Shown: positions 44,001-53,236, numbered from the stretch's first letter. The stretch: 64,000 bases of DNA from CAZKBP01 sp964551015 (GCA_964551015.1 CAZKBP010000005.1:186001-250000); one strand, 5' to 3'. Program-made: numbers and translations. The notes: a model not told the origin generated them from the letters alone.

Positions 44001-44342
44001 TCACTGTCCACAATCTGATGTAAAACTTTTATTTGCGTTCACTTCTCGGAAAAAATCTTCCAATTGATTTTTAGACTTCTCAAAAGCTTCAAAATCAATG
44101 CAGTAGCTAATACGTGTGCCTGTAATCTCTCCTTTAATCCAGCCTGCTTTTTTTAGTTCTTGCAGATGTTGAGAAACGGTGGTTCTGCTCAGGGGTAATT
44201 CTTGGGCAATATCCCCAGAAATGCAAGTGGTGGTTTCGGCTAAATATTTTAGAATAGCCAAGCGAGCGGGGTGCGATAGTAACTTAGCTATTTGTGCTAC
44301 CTCTTGCAGGTCGTTGTCGAACGCTGTACTTTTAATCGTCAT
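44001..44342 (-). CDS. arsR: ArsR-family transcriptional repressor
   Basis: 113 residues. The winged helix-turn-helix is SHPARLAILKYLAE, then SGDIAQELPLSRTTVSQHLQ and LKKAGWIKGEITGTRISYCI. A Cys pair C49-ish (TTCISG) and the C-terminal Cys (YCID, SDCGQ) could bind arsenite or another metalloid. It represses through the operator at 44356 and probably autoregulates. The arsenate-reductase-like gene follows 96 bp downstream. Confidence 0.9.
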   Translation of the reverse strand: MTIKSTAFDNDLQEVAQIAKLLSHPARLAILKYLAETTTCISGDIAQELPLSRTTVSQHLQELKKAGWIKGEITGTRISYCIDFEAFEKSKNQLEDFFREVNANKSFTSDCGQ

Positions 44343-44355
44343 GCATTATTGTTTT

Positions 44356-44375
44356 ATGATGCAAACATACGTCAT
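44356..44375 (-). promoter_or_regulatory. arsR operator overlapping a -7 box
   Basis: The minus strand reads ATGACGTATGTTTGCATCAT, an imperfect dyad (ATGA...TCAT). TATGTTTG inside it fits the -7 consensus, so a bound repressor would block RNA polymerase. It lies 14 bp upstream of the arsR ATG. Confidence 0.55.
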
Positions 44376-44400
44376 TAAAGATTCAAAATCCAATTAATTT

Positions 44401-44455
44401 ACAAAAAACATTGACTCTCCTTGGTTTCAACAGATTGGAAACCGAAGAGAGTCAA
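44401..44455 (-). terminator. Intrinsic terminator downstream of the LIC11966 gene
   Basis: TTGACTCTC-C-TTGGTTTC (44411-44429) pairs with GAAACCGAAGAGAGTCAA (44437-44455). On the minus strand the stem is followed by TGTTTTTTGT. It separates the LIC11966 gene from the arsR promoter. Confidence 0.8.
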
Positions 44456-44503
44456 TTGAGGGCAGGTGGGGTAAGCCTATGCTGGTATTAGCCAAGCAGA
44501 TGC

Positions 44504-45565
44504 TTACTTGGGTACGTGTTTATCTAAGAAAGATTGAGCTGTTTTGTTCCAATCTTCAATTAATTCAGAGCGATGATCATTCAGGTAATCATTGGTTTTC
44601 TGATAAGTTTTGATCGCTCCGTTGTATTTGTTGACGGCTTCGTTGTAGCGGTCAATATCTTTTTGGGTAAGCTCGGATTGTTTTTTAGAGTCAAAACTTT
44701 CTTTGAGCTTCTCAAAATTTTCTTTTTTCAGATAAAAATCAATCAAATCTGGAGCTTTTTTTTGAGATTCTTCCAGGTAAAAGCTGAGCATGTTACGGCA
44801 GGCCATTTTGAGCGATACATCATTGTTGAAGCGTTTCATCGTGTCTAACTGCTCGATGCCTTCCTCGGCGTACTTTTCTAGGGTGCTCTTATTCTGCTCC
44901 ATGGCGTTGATATCTCCTCGGTTGAGTGCCTCGATGAAGTAGATTTCTTGTTTATAAGATTTAAAGAAAATTAAATAAATCTTATCGTGGTACTGCATCA
45001 CTTTGGTTGCGGCTTCTACCTTTTGGGTCGTTTCGTCTACCTCATTACTCTCGATGAGTTGGATTTGATGTCTTTGGGCAAATGACTTCCGGCGACCATC
45101 CAGTGTATCACCTGCGATGTCTAGTTTTTCGCGAGCCTTGGATTGAGCCAACAGATAAGCCTCCATGAGATCGTAGGACTGCTCGGCAATCTCTTCCATA
45201 TCTAAGATTTTGCCGTAGTCTTCGGTAAGTACGAGATAGTTTAAGTCAAGAAAAGACACGACCGAATTGCGATAACTCGGATCATCTTCATAGGGCTGCA
45301 TGGCTTTGACTTTTTCCCTCACCTCAGACATAGTACTGATGAGTTCTTGTCTCTTCTTTTCGACTTTACGAGCACGGCGGCTATGCGCGACGGCATTGAG
45401 ATATTTCCAAAAATCAGCCGTAATGGCTTTGTATTCCTGATCGATTAGGCCCATATATTCGCCTGCGTGGGCAAATTCTTGAGCCGAAATAGCCCCATAG
45501 CTACCGATAAGACTAGCGAGGGTAAGCACGATGAGCTTTCCTCTTAGGTATTTGATTAGCTTCAT
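44504..45565 (-). CDS. LIC11966-family surface protein
   Basis: 353 residues. The signal peptide MKLIKYLRGKLIVLTLASLI runs to cleavage near ISAQE. The mature protein is almost entirely alpha-helical with many Lys and Glu; KYLNAVAHSRRARKVEKKRQ and YQKTNDYLNDHRSELIEDWN are recognisable family segments. LIC11966 is a family named for a Leptospira surface protein and shared with Bacteroidota. Function unknown. It lies 7 bp downstream of the Prc protease gene and is likely cotranscribed, so it may be a partner or substrate, which is only inference. Confidence 0.85.
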   Translation of the reverse strand: MKLIKYLRGKLIVLTLASLIGSYGAISAQEFAHAGEYMGLIDQEYKAITADFWKYLNAVAHSRRARKVEKKRQELISTMSEVREKVKAMQPYEDDPSYRNSVVSFLDLNYLVLTEDYGKILDMEEIAEQSYDLMEAYLLAQSKAREKLDIAGDTLDGRRKSFAQRHQIQLIESNEVDETTQKVEAATKVMQYHDKIYLIFFKSYKQEIYFIEALNRGDINAMEQNKSTLEKYAEEGIEQLDTMKRFNNDVSLKMACRNMLSFYLEESQKKAPDLIDFYLKKENFEKLKESFDSKKQSELTQKDIDRYNEAVNKYNGAIKTYQKTNDYLNDHRSELIEDWNKTAQSFLDKHVPK

Positions 45566-45572
45566 AAAAGGT

Positions 45573-47720
45573 TTATTTTTTGTTGAATTGGATTAAATCT
45601 AAGGTGATGAGATAAGCCTCTTCTACATACAGATCGCGTTGCACATCTTGCCTTAGGCGTTGGTTGATTTCTTTTTTGTAGTCATCCCACTGGATAATTT
45701 CTTGATCGTAGCGGTGATTGGCTACTTGAAAATTGCGGGTAGGCTGTTCGTTTTCTTCTTCGGTGGTTTGGATTTTTTGGTAAGGTTGATAATAGCTCTG
45801 AAAAAAGGACTTGGGATGAAGGGGAATGGTTTCATTTTGATTGCTCCAAAAAATCTCTAGCTCTGCTTTGGTTTTTTCGTATTGCACGAAAGCCGGATAA
45901 GATTGAATCCGATTTTGGCTCTTGGAGCCTAGCTCAGAGAGTGGCAAATCGGGTAGGGGGTCATAAGTTTGCTCGGTTTCAATCGTATCCCAAGGCAGAG
46001 CCTGCTCGTAGGTATCTTCGCCAAACAAATTATCAGGCAAAAAATCAGGGAGTGTAATATCTGGCTGAACGCCTTTTTGCTGGTGACTTTGCCCGTCAAT
46101 TCGGTAATAACGGTTGGTGGTTACTTTTACAAAGTCACTTTCAGTAGATTCAGGAGAAAGAGGCAGGATAATTTGTCCGCTGGCTTTGCCAAAGGTAGGG
46201 GTTCCTACGATGACCGCACGGTGGTAATCTTGTAAAGTGCCTGCTAAAATTTCTGAGGCCGAAGCACTCAGGCGATTTACCATCAGAATTAATGGCCCAT
46301 CGAAGATGGTTCCTCGATTCCGATCTTTTAATACTTCTTCTTCTTGGGTTTGCTCTCTCGAGATACAGAGTGCGCCTTCGTCTACAAAGATGCCCGCCAA
46401 TTCCATGGCCTCAAACATAGAACCGCCTCCGTTGAAGCGCAAATCCAAAATCAGTCCTTCAATATTTTCTCTCTTTAGCTTGAGAATCTCCCGGGCTACA
46501 TCTTGGGCACAACCTTCCATACCCGAGCTTTCCCAGTCTGTGTAAAAGCCAGGCAGCGCAATGTAACCTACGTTCGTTTCACCTTGTAACACCAAGCTTT
46601 TAATCAGATTTTCTTCAGCGTTTATTTTCTCCTTGACTAGTGAGATGGTTTTAATTTGCCCGTTAGATTTACGGAGTTTAAAGTTGAGAGTTTTGTGACT
46701 GGAAGAGGCGAGCTGTTCCTCTAATTCTTCCTCATCAGCACAGCTAAGGTCTATGGCTTGCCCATCTGGCTCTGTGATCTCGATCAAAATATCACCTTGA
46801 TGAATCTCGTTAGATTTCCAAGCTGCACCACCGGGAATGAGCTTTTCTATTTTAATATCGCCTTCGGAGGTTTCATCCAGATAAATCCCATATGATTCAG
46901 TAACGGGAGAAAGTTGATCTTGAAAACCCTGTAAATCTTCATAAGAAAAATAAGCAGTGTGTGGATCGTAGGTGCTACAAAGCACGTCCATAAATCGGTT
47001 TCCGAGGTATTGATCCAGACCCAATTTGTGGTTTAGAATTTTCTCTATTTTACAACGTTCTTTTTTTTGTACTTGATCTCTAATTTGGGCTTCTTGTGTC
47101 TGCCAAGCCTGCCAAGTATCCAAATCGGGGGCACTCGGGGGCTGTTTGGTCTGGAATAATTGATACAAGACTCTATAAGCGATCCACTGCTGCCATCTTT
47201 GGGCTGGATGGGCATCTGAAAAATGGGTAGGATACAGTTCTAAAGAGTCCTGAGTTTGCCAAGAAAGTGGTTTTTGGGAAGCTTCCTCGAGCAATTGCAA
47301 AGCCCTTTGCAAACCATTGCTATAAATCTCAGAAGTTTTGTCTAGCAAGATGCAAGTACGCGCTTGCAGTTGGTCATCGATTTGTTCTCGGTAGGCACGT
47401 AACTCATTTCTATCTGCTGGGGTGAGAATGAGATGATAGGGATCAATGGCCTCTAGGAAACGATCAAATACTAAGGTTGACCAATCGCTATTCAGGCGCG
47501 GAGGCTTATAATGCACCTTTCCTAAAAGCTGAGTGAGTTCATAGGCTTTCTGGCAAGGGTCGGAAGGAGCAGATGCATCGTGAATCAAAAAATCAAAAGG
47601 AGAAAGGAGTGTACTTGAATTTGGTACAAAGATTTGAGGAGCGGCAGCGATTTGCGCCTCGAGTGGTTTTGCACAACACAAAGGCAAAACCAAAAGCAGG
47701 AGGAGTTTTCTATTTTTCAT
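45573..47720 (-). CDS. prc: Carboxy-terminal processing protease (Prc/Tsp)
   Basis: 715 residues. The signal peptide ends near LEAQI. The N-terminal region has FLEAIDPYHLILTPADRNEL typical of Prc. The PDZ domain is about residues 250-340 (GIYLDETSEGDIKIEKLIPG). The S41 catalytic domain has Ser in NRLSASASEILAGTLQDYHR and Lys in TPTFGKASGQ, the Ser-Lys dyad. The C-terminal DUF3340-like region is helical. It degrades or trims periplasmic proteins from their C-termini. The ATG is only 8 bp from a -7 box. The LIC11966 gene follows directly. Confidence 0.93.
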   Translation of the reverse strand: MKNRKLLLLLVLPLCCAKPLEAQIAAAPQIFVPNSSTLLSPFDFLIHDASAPSDPCQKAYELTQLLGKVHYKPPRLNSDWSTLVFDRFLEAIDPYHLILTPADRNELRAYREQIDDQLQARTCILLDKTSEIYSNGLQRALQLLEEASQKPLSWQTQDSLELYPTHFSDAHPAQRWQQWIAYRVLYQLFQTKQPPSAPDLDTWQAWQTQEAQIRDQVQKKERCKIEKILNHKLGLDQYLGNRFMDVLCSTYDPHTAYFSYEDLQGFQDQLSPVTESYGIYLDETSEGDIKIEKLIPGGAAWKSNEIHQGDILIEITEPDGQAIDLSCADEEELEEQLASSSHKTLNFKLRKSNGQIKTISLVKEKINAEENLIKSLVLQGETNVGYIALPGFYTDWESSGMEGCAQDVAREILKLKRENIEGLILDLRFNGGGSMFEAMELAGIFVDEGALCISREQTQEEEVLKDRNRGTIFDGPLILMVNRLSASASEILAGTLQDYHRAVIVGTPTFGKASGQIILPLSPESTESDFVKVTTNRYYRIDGQSHQQKGVQPDITLPDFLPDNLFGEDTYEQALPWDTIETEQTYDPLPDLPLSELGSKSQNRIQSYPAFVQYEKTKAELEIFWSNQNETIPLHPKSFFQSYYQPYQKIQTTEEENEQPTRNFQVANHRYDQEIIQWDDYKKEINQRLRQDVQRDLYVEEAYLITLDLIQFNKK

Positions 47721-47728
47721 TTTAAAAG

Positions 47729-47763
47729 CAAAGATATTCCATAGAGAAAGATATTCCGTAGGA
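47729..47763 (-). promoter_or_regulatory. prc promoter with 17-bp tandem repeat
   Basis: On the minus strand TATCTTTG (47729-47736) fits TAnnTTTG and lies 8 bp before the prc ATG, so the mRNA would be nearly leaderless. The same region holds a tandem near-repeat AAAGATATTCCRTAGRR at 47730-47746 and 47747-47763, which could be two operator half-sites. Confidence 0.42.
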
Positions 47764-48036
47764 GATGTAGATTACTAATTTGAAAGCCTTACAGATCGAG
47801 TCTCTTTTGATGAAAATAATTATTTTTTCGATAATAAATAGGTCTGTGCTAGTTAAAAGCTAGGGAATGCTAAGTGATAACTTCTTGGACTTTAAACGCT
47901 AAAAAAAACACCAAGTTACGATCTTATTTATACTTAGTTTTTGGTAGGCGAATTCTTATATAAAATCGAGTTTAGAAAAGCCTCAGGGATGCAATCATCA
48001 CTAAGTGCAGATCGCTCTTGAGCCGAGATGTAAGGT
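47764..48036. other. Intergenic stretch upstream of prc
   Basis: AT-rich sequence without a supported ORF, RNA gene or repeat. It separates prc from the secreted-protein gene at 48037. Confidence 0.35.
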
Positions 48037-48606
48037 CTATTTTCTCTCAGAACCAATCCTTTGCATATCTTCTTGAAAACGGTAGGCATAAAATTTACCC
48101 AATTCGGCGATCAGAGTAGTTTTTGGCGCATGCTCCGTTTGACTGGCCTCGATCAATTCTTGGTCCAAATAAAGATTGATACACAAATCTTGCTCGTAGT
48201 AGGCAGCCAACTCTCGGTAGTTGTATTGTCCGCGGTCATTCTGTCGCTCGTAGCAGAAAATAAGCTTACCCAAGTTGTCGTATAGATATTCTTGATAATA
48301 ATTATCTTCTCCATTCTTACGATCTACTCGTACCATTCTCAGCACAGGCGTATCGTCTCCGATAAAGCTATAATAATATTGTTGGTTGATGTAGAAACGC
48401 TTCTGATTAGCCCACGTCCGATTCCCTGAGTTGATTTTAAACTCGTTCAAATAATAGCGATTTTGTCGAATCTGTTCCAGCACATATTCATAAATATCCT
48501 TGATGTTTCGGGTGGAGCCTTCTAGGCTTGACTCCTGAGCTGTTATTTTACTTGTGATGCTTAGCAACAGGAAAGATCCGACCATGAAAATGCGCTTAGT
48601 TTGCAT
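48037..48606 (-). CDS. Hypothetical secreted protein
   Basis: 189 residues from the ATG at 48606; the frame extends further upstream but MQTKRIFMVGSFLLLSITS is a clean signal peptide with cleavage near ITAQE. The mature part contains RFYINQQYYYSF and YQEYLYDNLGKLIFCYERQ, which resemble the YD-type beta strands of wrap-like outer proteins. No known domain recognised. It is divergent from the DUF3299-like gene. Confidence 0.65.
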   Translation of the reverse strand: MQTKRIFMVGSFLLLSITSKITAQESSLEGSTRNIKDIYEYVLEQIRQNRYYLNEFKINSGNRTWANQKRFYINQQYYYSFIGDDTPVLRMVRVDRKNGEDNYYQEYLYDNLGKLIFCYERQNDRGQYNYRELAAYYEQDLCINLYLDQELIEASQTEHAPKTTLIAELGKFYAYRFQEDMQRIGSERK

Positions 48607-48718
48607 GCTGTTATCTTTTCGTGTGTTTTCTTGCCCAAAATGGGCATCTAGAATTATAATTTCTTTGCTAACTTTACCCGCGTGAGTACTAACCACAGAG
48701 GGCAAAACATACCACGTT

Positions 48719-49213
48719 ATGTGTAAGATAGCTGAAACTTCCTTTTTTTTATCTCAAAAACACTGCAAATATGGGGCTATGCTTGCATTTTTCATACTTT
48801 TCCACGGCTGGCTAGCCCATTTACCTCTTATCGCTCAATCCTCTCTTGCCACGAATCCTTGGAAAACGCTGGCGGATGTCTCTTTTAAGACAAAAAAGGA
48901 GAACAACTATCAAATAGACTACCCCGTTTTCGGAAAAAAAGTGCAAGCTTTGCAAGGTCAGACGATTAGACTGAAAGGTTATGTGCTCCCGATGGAGGTG
49001 GGCAATCAAAATACATTTATATTTTCCCTCCTGCCTTACAGCTCTTGTTTCTTCTGCGGAGGCGCGGGGCCAGAGACAGTAATCGAGGTGAATTCTCGAA
49101 AATCCATTGCTTACCAAGACCGCCCGATTGTGATTGAAGGCCGATTGGAGTTGAATGGTCAAGATGCAGACCATTTGATGTATATTCTCAGAGAGGCGGT
49201 CAAAATAAACTAA
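48719..49213 (+). CDS. Exported protein with a conserved SSCFFCG motif (DUF3299-like)
   Basis: 164 residues from the ATG at 48719. A second start at 48779 (MLAFFILFHGWLAHL) gives a cleaner signal peptide. The mature part has QTIRLKGYVLPMEVGNQ and FSLLPYSSCFFCGGAGPETV, with a CxxC metal- or redox-type pair, and ends RLELNGQDADHLMYILREAV. The pattern resembles DUF3299 and related Bacteroidota lipocalin-like proteins. It may bind copper or heme, but nothing here proves it. The M28 peptidase gene follows 39 bp later. Confidence 0.68.
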   Translation: MCKIAETSFFLSQKHCKYGAMLAFFILFHGWLAHLPLIAQSSLATNPWKTLADVSFKTKKENNYQIDYPVFGKKVQALQGQTIRLKGYVLPMEVGNQNTFIFSLLPYSSCFFCGGAGPETVIEVNSRKSIAYQDRPIVIEGRLELNGQDADHLMYILREAVKIN

Positions 49214-49252
49214 TGCTTTAGCTACTTAATTTTTCAAGTCTGATTTTTATCT

Positions 49253-50635
49253 ATGAAACAACTTTATCTCGGCTTTTTTTTATTCATCTTCTGGACAAAC
49301 CTATCGTGGGCACAATCCGAATCTCAAAGTGATGCTCAGGTCATACGAGAAATTTATGACGAAGCACTCACTCGGCCACAAGCTTACCATTGGCTAGAAT
49401 TTCTCTGCAAGCAAATTGGAGGCCGCTTAGCAGGTTCTCCTCAGGCGGCAGCAGCGGTCGAGTTTACCCGTCAGGTCATGGACACGCTAGGATTGGATCG
49501 GGTATTTTTGCAAGAAGTGATGGTGCCTCATTGGGTGAGGGGAGCCAAAGAAATAGGCAAAATCGTCAATTCCCAAAGTATAGGCAGTGTGGAAGTTCCC
49601 GTGTGTGCTCTGGGGAACTCCGTCGGTACAGGCCCGGCCGGAATCAGTGCTGAGGTGATAGAAGTAAAAGATTTCAAAGCATTGGAAGCTTTGGGAGAAG
49701 AAAAAATTAAAGGCAAAATCGTCTTCTTTAATCGCCCGATGGATCCCAAACTGGTGCTTACTTTCCAAGCCTACGGCGGAGCCGCCAACCAACGTGTGGC
49801 TGGCCCTTCCGAAGCCGCTAAATACGGAGCCGTAGGAGCGATTGTGCGTTCTCTTACCACTTCTCTGGACAATGTACCCCACACCGGTAGCTTACGATAT
49901 AAACTCAATACTCCTCAAATTCCAGCGGTTGCCATCAGTACCCAAGGAGCCGAATTATTGAGTCGCCTTTTAAAAACCGAGCCTCATCTGAGATTTTACT
50001 TTGAGACTCATTGTCAAATGCTGCCCGATGTGCTCTCCTACAATGTGATTGGAGAAATCAAGGGCGCGGAGTTTCCCGATGAAATTATCGTGGTGGGTGG
50101 GCACTTAGACTCTTGGGATACCGGAGAAGGCGCACACGATGATGGAGCAGGGGTGGTGCAATCTATGGAAGTACTAAGATTGGTGAAATCAATCGGCATC
50201 CGCCCCAAACGCACCCTCCGCGCGGTTATGTTTATGAATGAAGAAAATGGGCTACGAGGAGGACGAAAATATGCCGAAATAGCTGAGCAGAATAAAGAAA
50301 ATCATATCGCCGCGATCGAGTCAGATGCAGGTGGTTTTACCCCCAGAACTTTGGGTATCTCAAACGACCAAGGACAATTTGAGATCGTACAAAAGTGGCA
50401 GGAGCTATTCACACCCTACCAAATTAAAATCGTAGAAGGGGGCGGAGGAGCCGATATCAGCCCCCTGCGTGTACAGGGCACTACCCTGATGTCGTTGCGT
50501 CCAGATTCACAGCGGTATTTTGATTATCATCACACGGCTAATGATACTTTTGACAAAATTAACTCGAGAGAGCTTCAATTGGGAGCCGCCGCAATGGCTT
50601 CTCTGATTTATTTGATTTCAGAATATGGAATTTAA
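49253..50635 (+). CDS. M28-family zinc aminopeptidase/carboxypeptidase, exported
   Basis: 460 residues. The signal peptide ends near LSWAQ. A PA-like inserted domain covers about 100-240. The zinc site is GGHLDSWDTGEGAHDDGAG, with catalytic Glu in MFMNEENGLRGG. The remaining ligands are D in ESDAGGFTP and H in DYHHTANDTFDK. All ligands are present. The layout resembles plasma glutamate carboxypeptidase / PSMA-like M28 enzymes. It degrades peptides in the periplasm or outside. Confidence 0.92.
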   Translation: MKQLYLGFFLFIFWTNLSWAQSESQSDAQVIREIYDEALTRPQAYHWLEFLCKQIGGRLAGSPQAAAAVEFTRQVMDTLGLDRVFLQEVMVPHWVRGAKEIGKIVNSQSIGSVEVPVCALGNSVGTGPAGISAEVIEVKDFKALEALGEEKIKGKIVFFNRPMDPKLVLTFQAYGGAANQRVAGPSEAAKYGAVGAIVRSLTTSLDNVPHTGSLRYKLNTPQIPAVAISTQGAELLSRLLKTEPHLRFYFETHCQMLPDVLSYNVIGEIKGAEFPDEIIVVGGHLDSWDTGEGAHDDGAGVVQSMEVLRLVKSIGIRPKRTLRAVMFMNEENGLRGGRKYAEIAEQNKENHIAAIESDAGGFTPRTLGISNDQGQFEIVQKWQELFTPYQIKIVEGGGGADISPLRVQGTTLMSLRPDSQRYFDYHHTANDTFDKINSRELQLGAAAMASLIYLISEYGI

Positions 50636-50701
50636 AAGAATACTTGCGATTCACCCGTCGGGAGCGGCGGATAAAAATTAATAGAGGTAAGACGCTAAAA
50701 A

Positions 50702-50740
50702 TCAATTTGTAATTTTTCAATTCGTAATTTGCAATTATAA
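50702..50740 (+). repeat. AATTTGTAATTT-type low-complexity word run
   Basis: Three near copies of AATTTGTAATTTTTCAATT-like words stand directly before the patatin ATG. Similar words occur at 5568-5590, 39455-39470 and 56715-56730, always intergenic. They may be relics of a short dispersed repeat. Confidence 0.5.
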
Positions 50741-50743
50741 TTT

Positions 50744-51766
50744 ATGGCAAAACAAGTAAAAAATTTAGCTTTGGCCCTACAGGGTGGTGGTGCACACGGA
50801 GCTTTTACCTGGGGCGTTTTAGATCGCCTTCTGGAAGAAGAAGACATAGTATTAGACGGCTTCGTAGGAACTAGCGCCGGAGCAATGAATGCCACCGTGC
50901 TAGCCTATGGGCTGCATATAGAAGGAAAGGAAAAAGCCAGAGAGCTTCTCTATACATTTTGGAAAAAATCTTCGGATTATGCCTATTTCTCACCGCTACA
51001 ACCTAGCTGGTATGACCAAAACTTTGGCAAATATGGAAATATGGACTATTCCTGGGGCTACAAGTCCACCGAATTGATCTCTCTTTACCTTTCTCCTTAT
51101 CAGCTAAACCCCCTAGGAACTAACCCCTTGCGAGCAATCCTAGAAGAAATCGTAGACTTTGAGCGCTTACAAGCCTGTACGGCTACCAAGCTTTTTGTGT
51201 GCGCTACCAACGTGAGACGAGGAAGGGTCAAAGTGTTCAATCTCTCGGAGATTTGCGTAGATGCGGTTCTGGCTTCTGCCAATTTGCCCCAACTCTTTCA
51301 CGCCGTTACCATTGACGGAGAAGACTACTGGGACGGCGGTTTCATGGGTAATCCACCGATTTTTCCTTTAATAGATGGAACTGATTGTAGCGATATTATG
51401 CTCGTGCAAATTAATCCCATCAATATTCCAAGTACGCCCCGTTCGGCTGAAGAAATTCGTGACCGCGTCAATGAATTAAGCTTCAACTCCAGCCTGATGC
51501 TCGAGATGAGAAAAATTGAATTCATAGAGCGTTTGATGAGGGAAGGTTTCAATCCGGATGGAAAATTCCGACATCTCCATATTCATAACATCAACCCGGA
51601 AACCGACATCTGGGATTTGAACGTGTCCAGTAAACTCAACGCGAATTGGGACTTTTTGATCTCTCTGAGAGACTTGGGAAGGAAATACGCGGACGAATGG
51701 CTAGATCAACATAAAGACAAGATTGGAAAAGAATCCACCTGCAATATCCGTGAGGTCTTTATGTAA
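50744..51766 (+). CDS. Patatin-like phospholipase
   Basis: 340 residues. The oxyanion glycine-rich loop GGGAHGAFTWGVLDRL starts the domain. The nucleophile is S44 in GTSAGAMNA. The catalytic Asp is in YWDGGFMGNPP. The set is complete, so it should hydrolyse phospholipid or other lipid esters. It has no signal peptide and is probably cytoplasmic or membrane-associated. This subclass resembles the stand-alone bacterial patatins without a PHA-depolymerase region. A small gene follows 83 bp downstream. Confidence 0.9.
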   Translation: MAKQVKNLALALQGGGAHGAFTWGVLDRLLEEEDIVLDGFVGTSAGAMNATVLAYGLHIEGKEKARELLYTFWKKSSDYAYFSPLQPSWYDQNFGKYGNMDYSWGYKSTELISLYLSPYQLNPLGTNPLRAILEEIVDFERLQACTATKLFVCATNVRRGRVKVFNLSEICVDAVLASANLPQLFHAVTIDGEDYWDGGFMGNPPIFPLIDGTDCSDIMLVQINPINIPSTPRSAEEIRDRVNELSFNSSLMLEMRKIEFIERLMREGFNPDGKFRHLHIHNINPETDIWDLNVSSKLNANWDFLISLRDLGRKYADEWLDQHKDKIGKESTCNIREVFM

Positions 51767-51849
51767 AATGTTGGGAATGGATATTGCTAGGTTTTGACTA
51801 TCTTTTGAGAGAAACTTTTGTCAAACCATCTTCAAAAACAGGCTTAGTT

Positions 51850-52092
51850 ATGCGTGTGATTGCCAATATCCCCCATCAAGAATTTAATATTACGATCTTC
51901 TCTTGGAACCAAAAATACTTGCTCAAGTTTGAAAGAGAAAACCTCGAGCAAACTTACAAAATCAGCGAGATGGATCTAAGCTCCGAAGAAGATATCCAAG
52001 AGATGATCCAAGATCAGGATTTTCTCAATAAAGTGGCTGAACGCTTCGAGCAAATGCAAGAGGATTTGAGCGAAGCACTGGGCTATTCATAA
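51850..52092 (+). CDS. Small hypothetical acidic protein
   Basis: 80 residues from the ATG at 51850; a TTG at 51784 opens the frame. The sequence MRVIANIPHQEFNITIFSWN, then KYLLKFERENLEQTYKI and LSSEEDIQEMIQDQDFLNKV has a beta-hairpin then a helical tail. It reads like a conserved Bacteroidota small protein, but I do not recognise the family. It may share the patatin transcript. A long imperfect hairpin lies after its stop. Confidence 0.6.
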   Translation: MRVIANIPHQEFNITIFSWNQKYLLKFERENLEQTYKISEMDLSSEEDIQEMIQDQDFLNKVAERFEQMQEDLSEALGYS

Positions 52093-52110
52093 AGTGAGAA
52101 AGAAACAAAC

Positions 52111-52178
52111 AATGAAAGCATTAAGAATGAAAGATGGAGTATGGTTCACGAAACTTTTTCATCCTTAACGCTTTCATT
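52111..52178. terminator. Long inverted repeat between convergent genes
   Basis: AATGAAAGCATTAAGAATGA (start 52111) pairs with TCATCCTTAACGCTTTCATT (end 52178), with only a few G:U or mismatched positions over 24 bp. It lies between the small acidic gene and ung, consistent with a bidirectional terminator. Confidence 0.55.
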
Positions 52179-52202
52179 AAATTTCACGTCTTCATCCAAA
52201 AG

Positions 52203-52862
52203 CTACCAATCAATGGGTTCTTTGCCTTGTTGCTCCAAGTAGGCATTGGCTTGACTAAAATGTTGGTTGCCGTTGAAACCTCGGGCGAGGGGCGAGGGGT
52301 GAGGTGCTTCTAGTACCAGATGCTTTTCTCGATCAATCACTTTTCCCTTTTGCTGAGCGTATTTCCCCCAAAGCATAAAGACTACATTTTCTCGCTCATC
52401 AGAGATGGTTTTGATGACCGCATCCGTGAAGGCTTCCCAGCCCTTCTTCTGGTGTGAACCGGCTTCTTTTGCTCTCACCGTGAGGGTAGCATTGAGCAAA
52501 AATACGCCCTGCTCGGCCCATCTTTCCAGATTACCACTTTTGGGGATGTCTTTACCCAAATCATCTTGGATTTCCTTGAAAATATTGCGCAGTGAAGCGG
52601 GAATCCGTACGCCATCATTCACCGAGAAACTCAGCCCATTGGCCTGCCCGGGGCCGTGGTAAGGGTCTTGCCCGAGAATTACTACTTTGACTTGGTCAAA
52701 AGGGGTTTTCTCGAAGGCACTGAAAATCAGCTTGCCCGGCGGGTAAATCGTGTGATTTTGATATTCTTCCTTCACAAAAGCAATTAGTTTCTCAAAGTAA
52801 GGCTTTGCAAACTCTTCGGATAAACGGTTTTTCCAAGATTCCTCGATTTTTACATCTGTCAT
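52203..52862 (-). CDS. ung: Uracil-DNA glycosylase (family 1)
   Basis: 220 residues from the ATG at 52862 (MTDVKIEESW); the frame begins earlier without a supported start. The water-activating motif GQDPYHGPGQANGLSFSV has D66. The minor-groove loop HPSPLARGFNG contains the catalytic His. It removes uracil from DNA. A -7 element TAGCTTTG lies 29 bp upstream. Confidence 0.96.
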   Translation of the reverse strand: MTDVKIEESWKNRLSEEFAKPYFEKLIAFVKEEYQNHTIYPPGKLIFSAFEKTPFDQVKVVILGQDPYHGPGQANGLSFSVNDGVRIPASLRNIFKEIQDDLGKDIPKSGNLERWAEQGVFLLNATLTVRAKEAGSHQKKGWEAFTDAVIKTISDERENVVFMLWGKYAQQKGKVIDREKHLVLEAPHPSPLARGFNGNQHFSQANAYLEQQGKEPIDW

Positions 52863-52891
52863 ATTCCTGTGATTTTGGGTTGATTTTTTAG

Positions 52892-52899
52892 CAAAGCTA
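52892..52899 (-). promoter_or_regulatory. Candidate -7 element of ung (TAGCTTTG)
   Basis: Fits TAnnTTTG on the minus strand and lies 29 bp before the ung ATG. A -33 partner is not clear. Confidence 0.3.
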
Positions 52900-53236
52900 A
52901 TAAAAAATGAGCAATCGAGGTAGTGTTGAAACAAGTACAAAAAGCTTCTAAAAATGTTGAATTATTTCTTATATTTATCCTAGAACCCAATGGCAAAGAA
53001 TTCTTTTGGCTGATCTCTTGAAAATGAGTTGATTATAACCATCTATTGATTTGATGGAGGTGAGTATATAAACAATTTTCTTGATTTTTTTCTATCAAAG
53101 TCGTTTTTTTTACATTCACAGGGTAGGGAGGATGAAACCTTAGCTAATTTGGCAAAGTTTTTATACTACAGTTAAAGTGACCAGCACTGTGGAATTTAGT
53201 CGCATATTCATCATCTATTATCAGCACACGAAAAAT

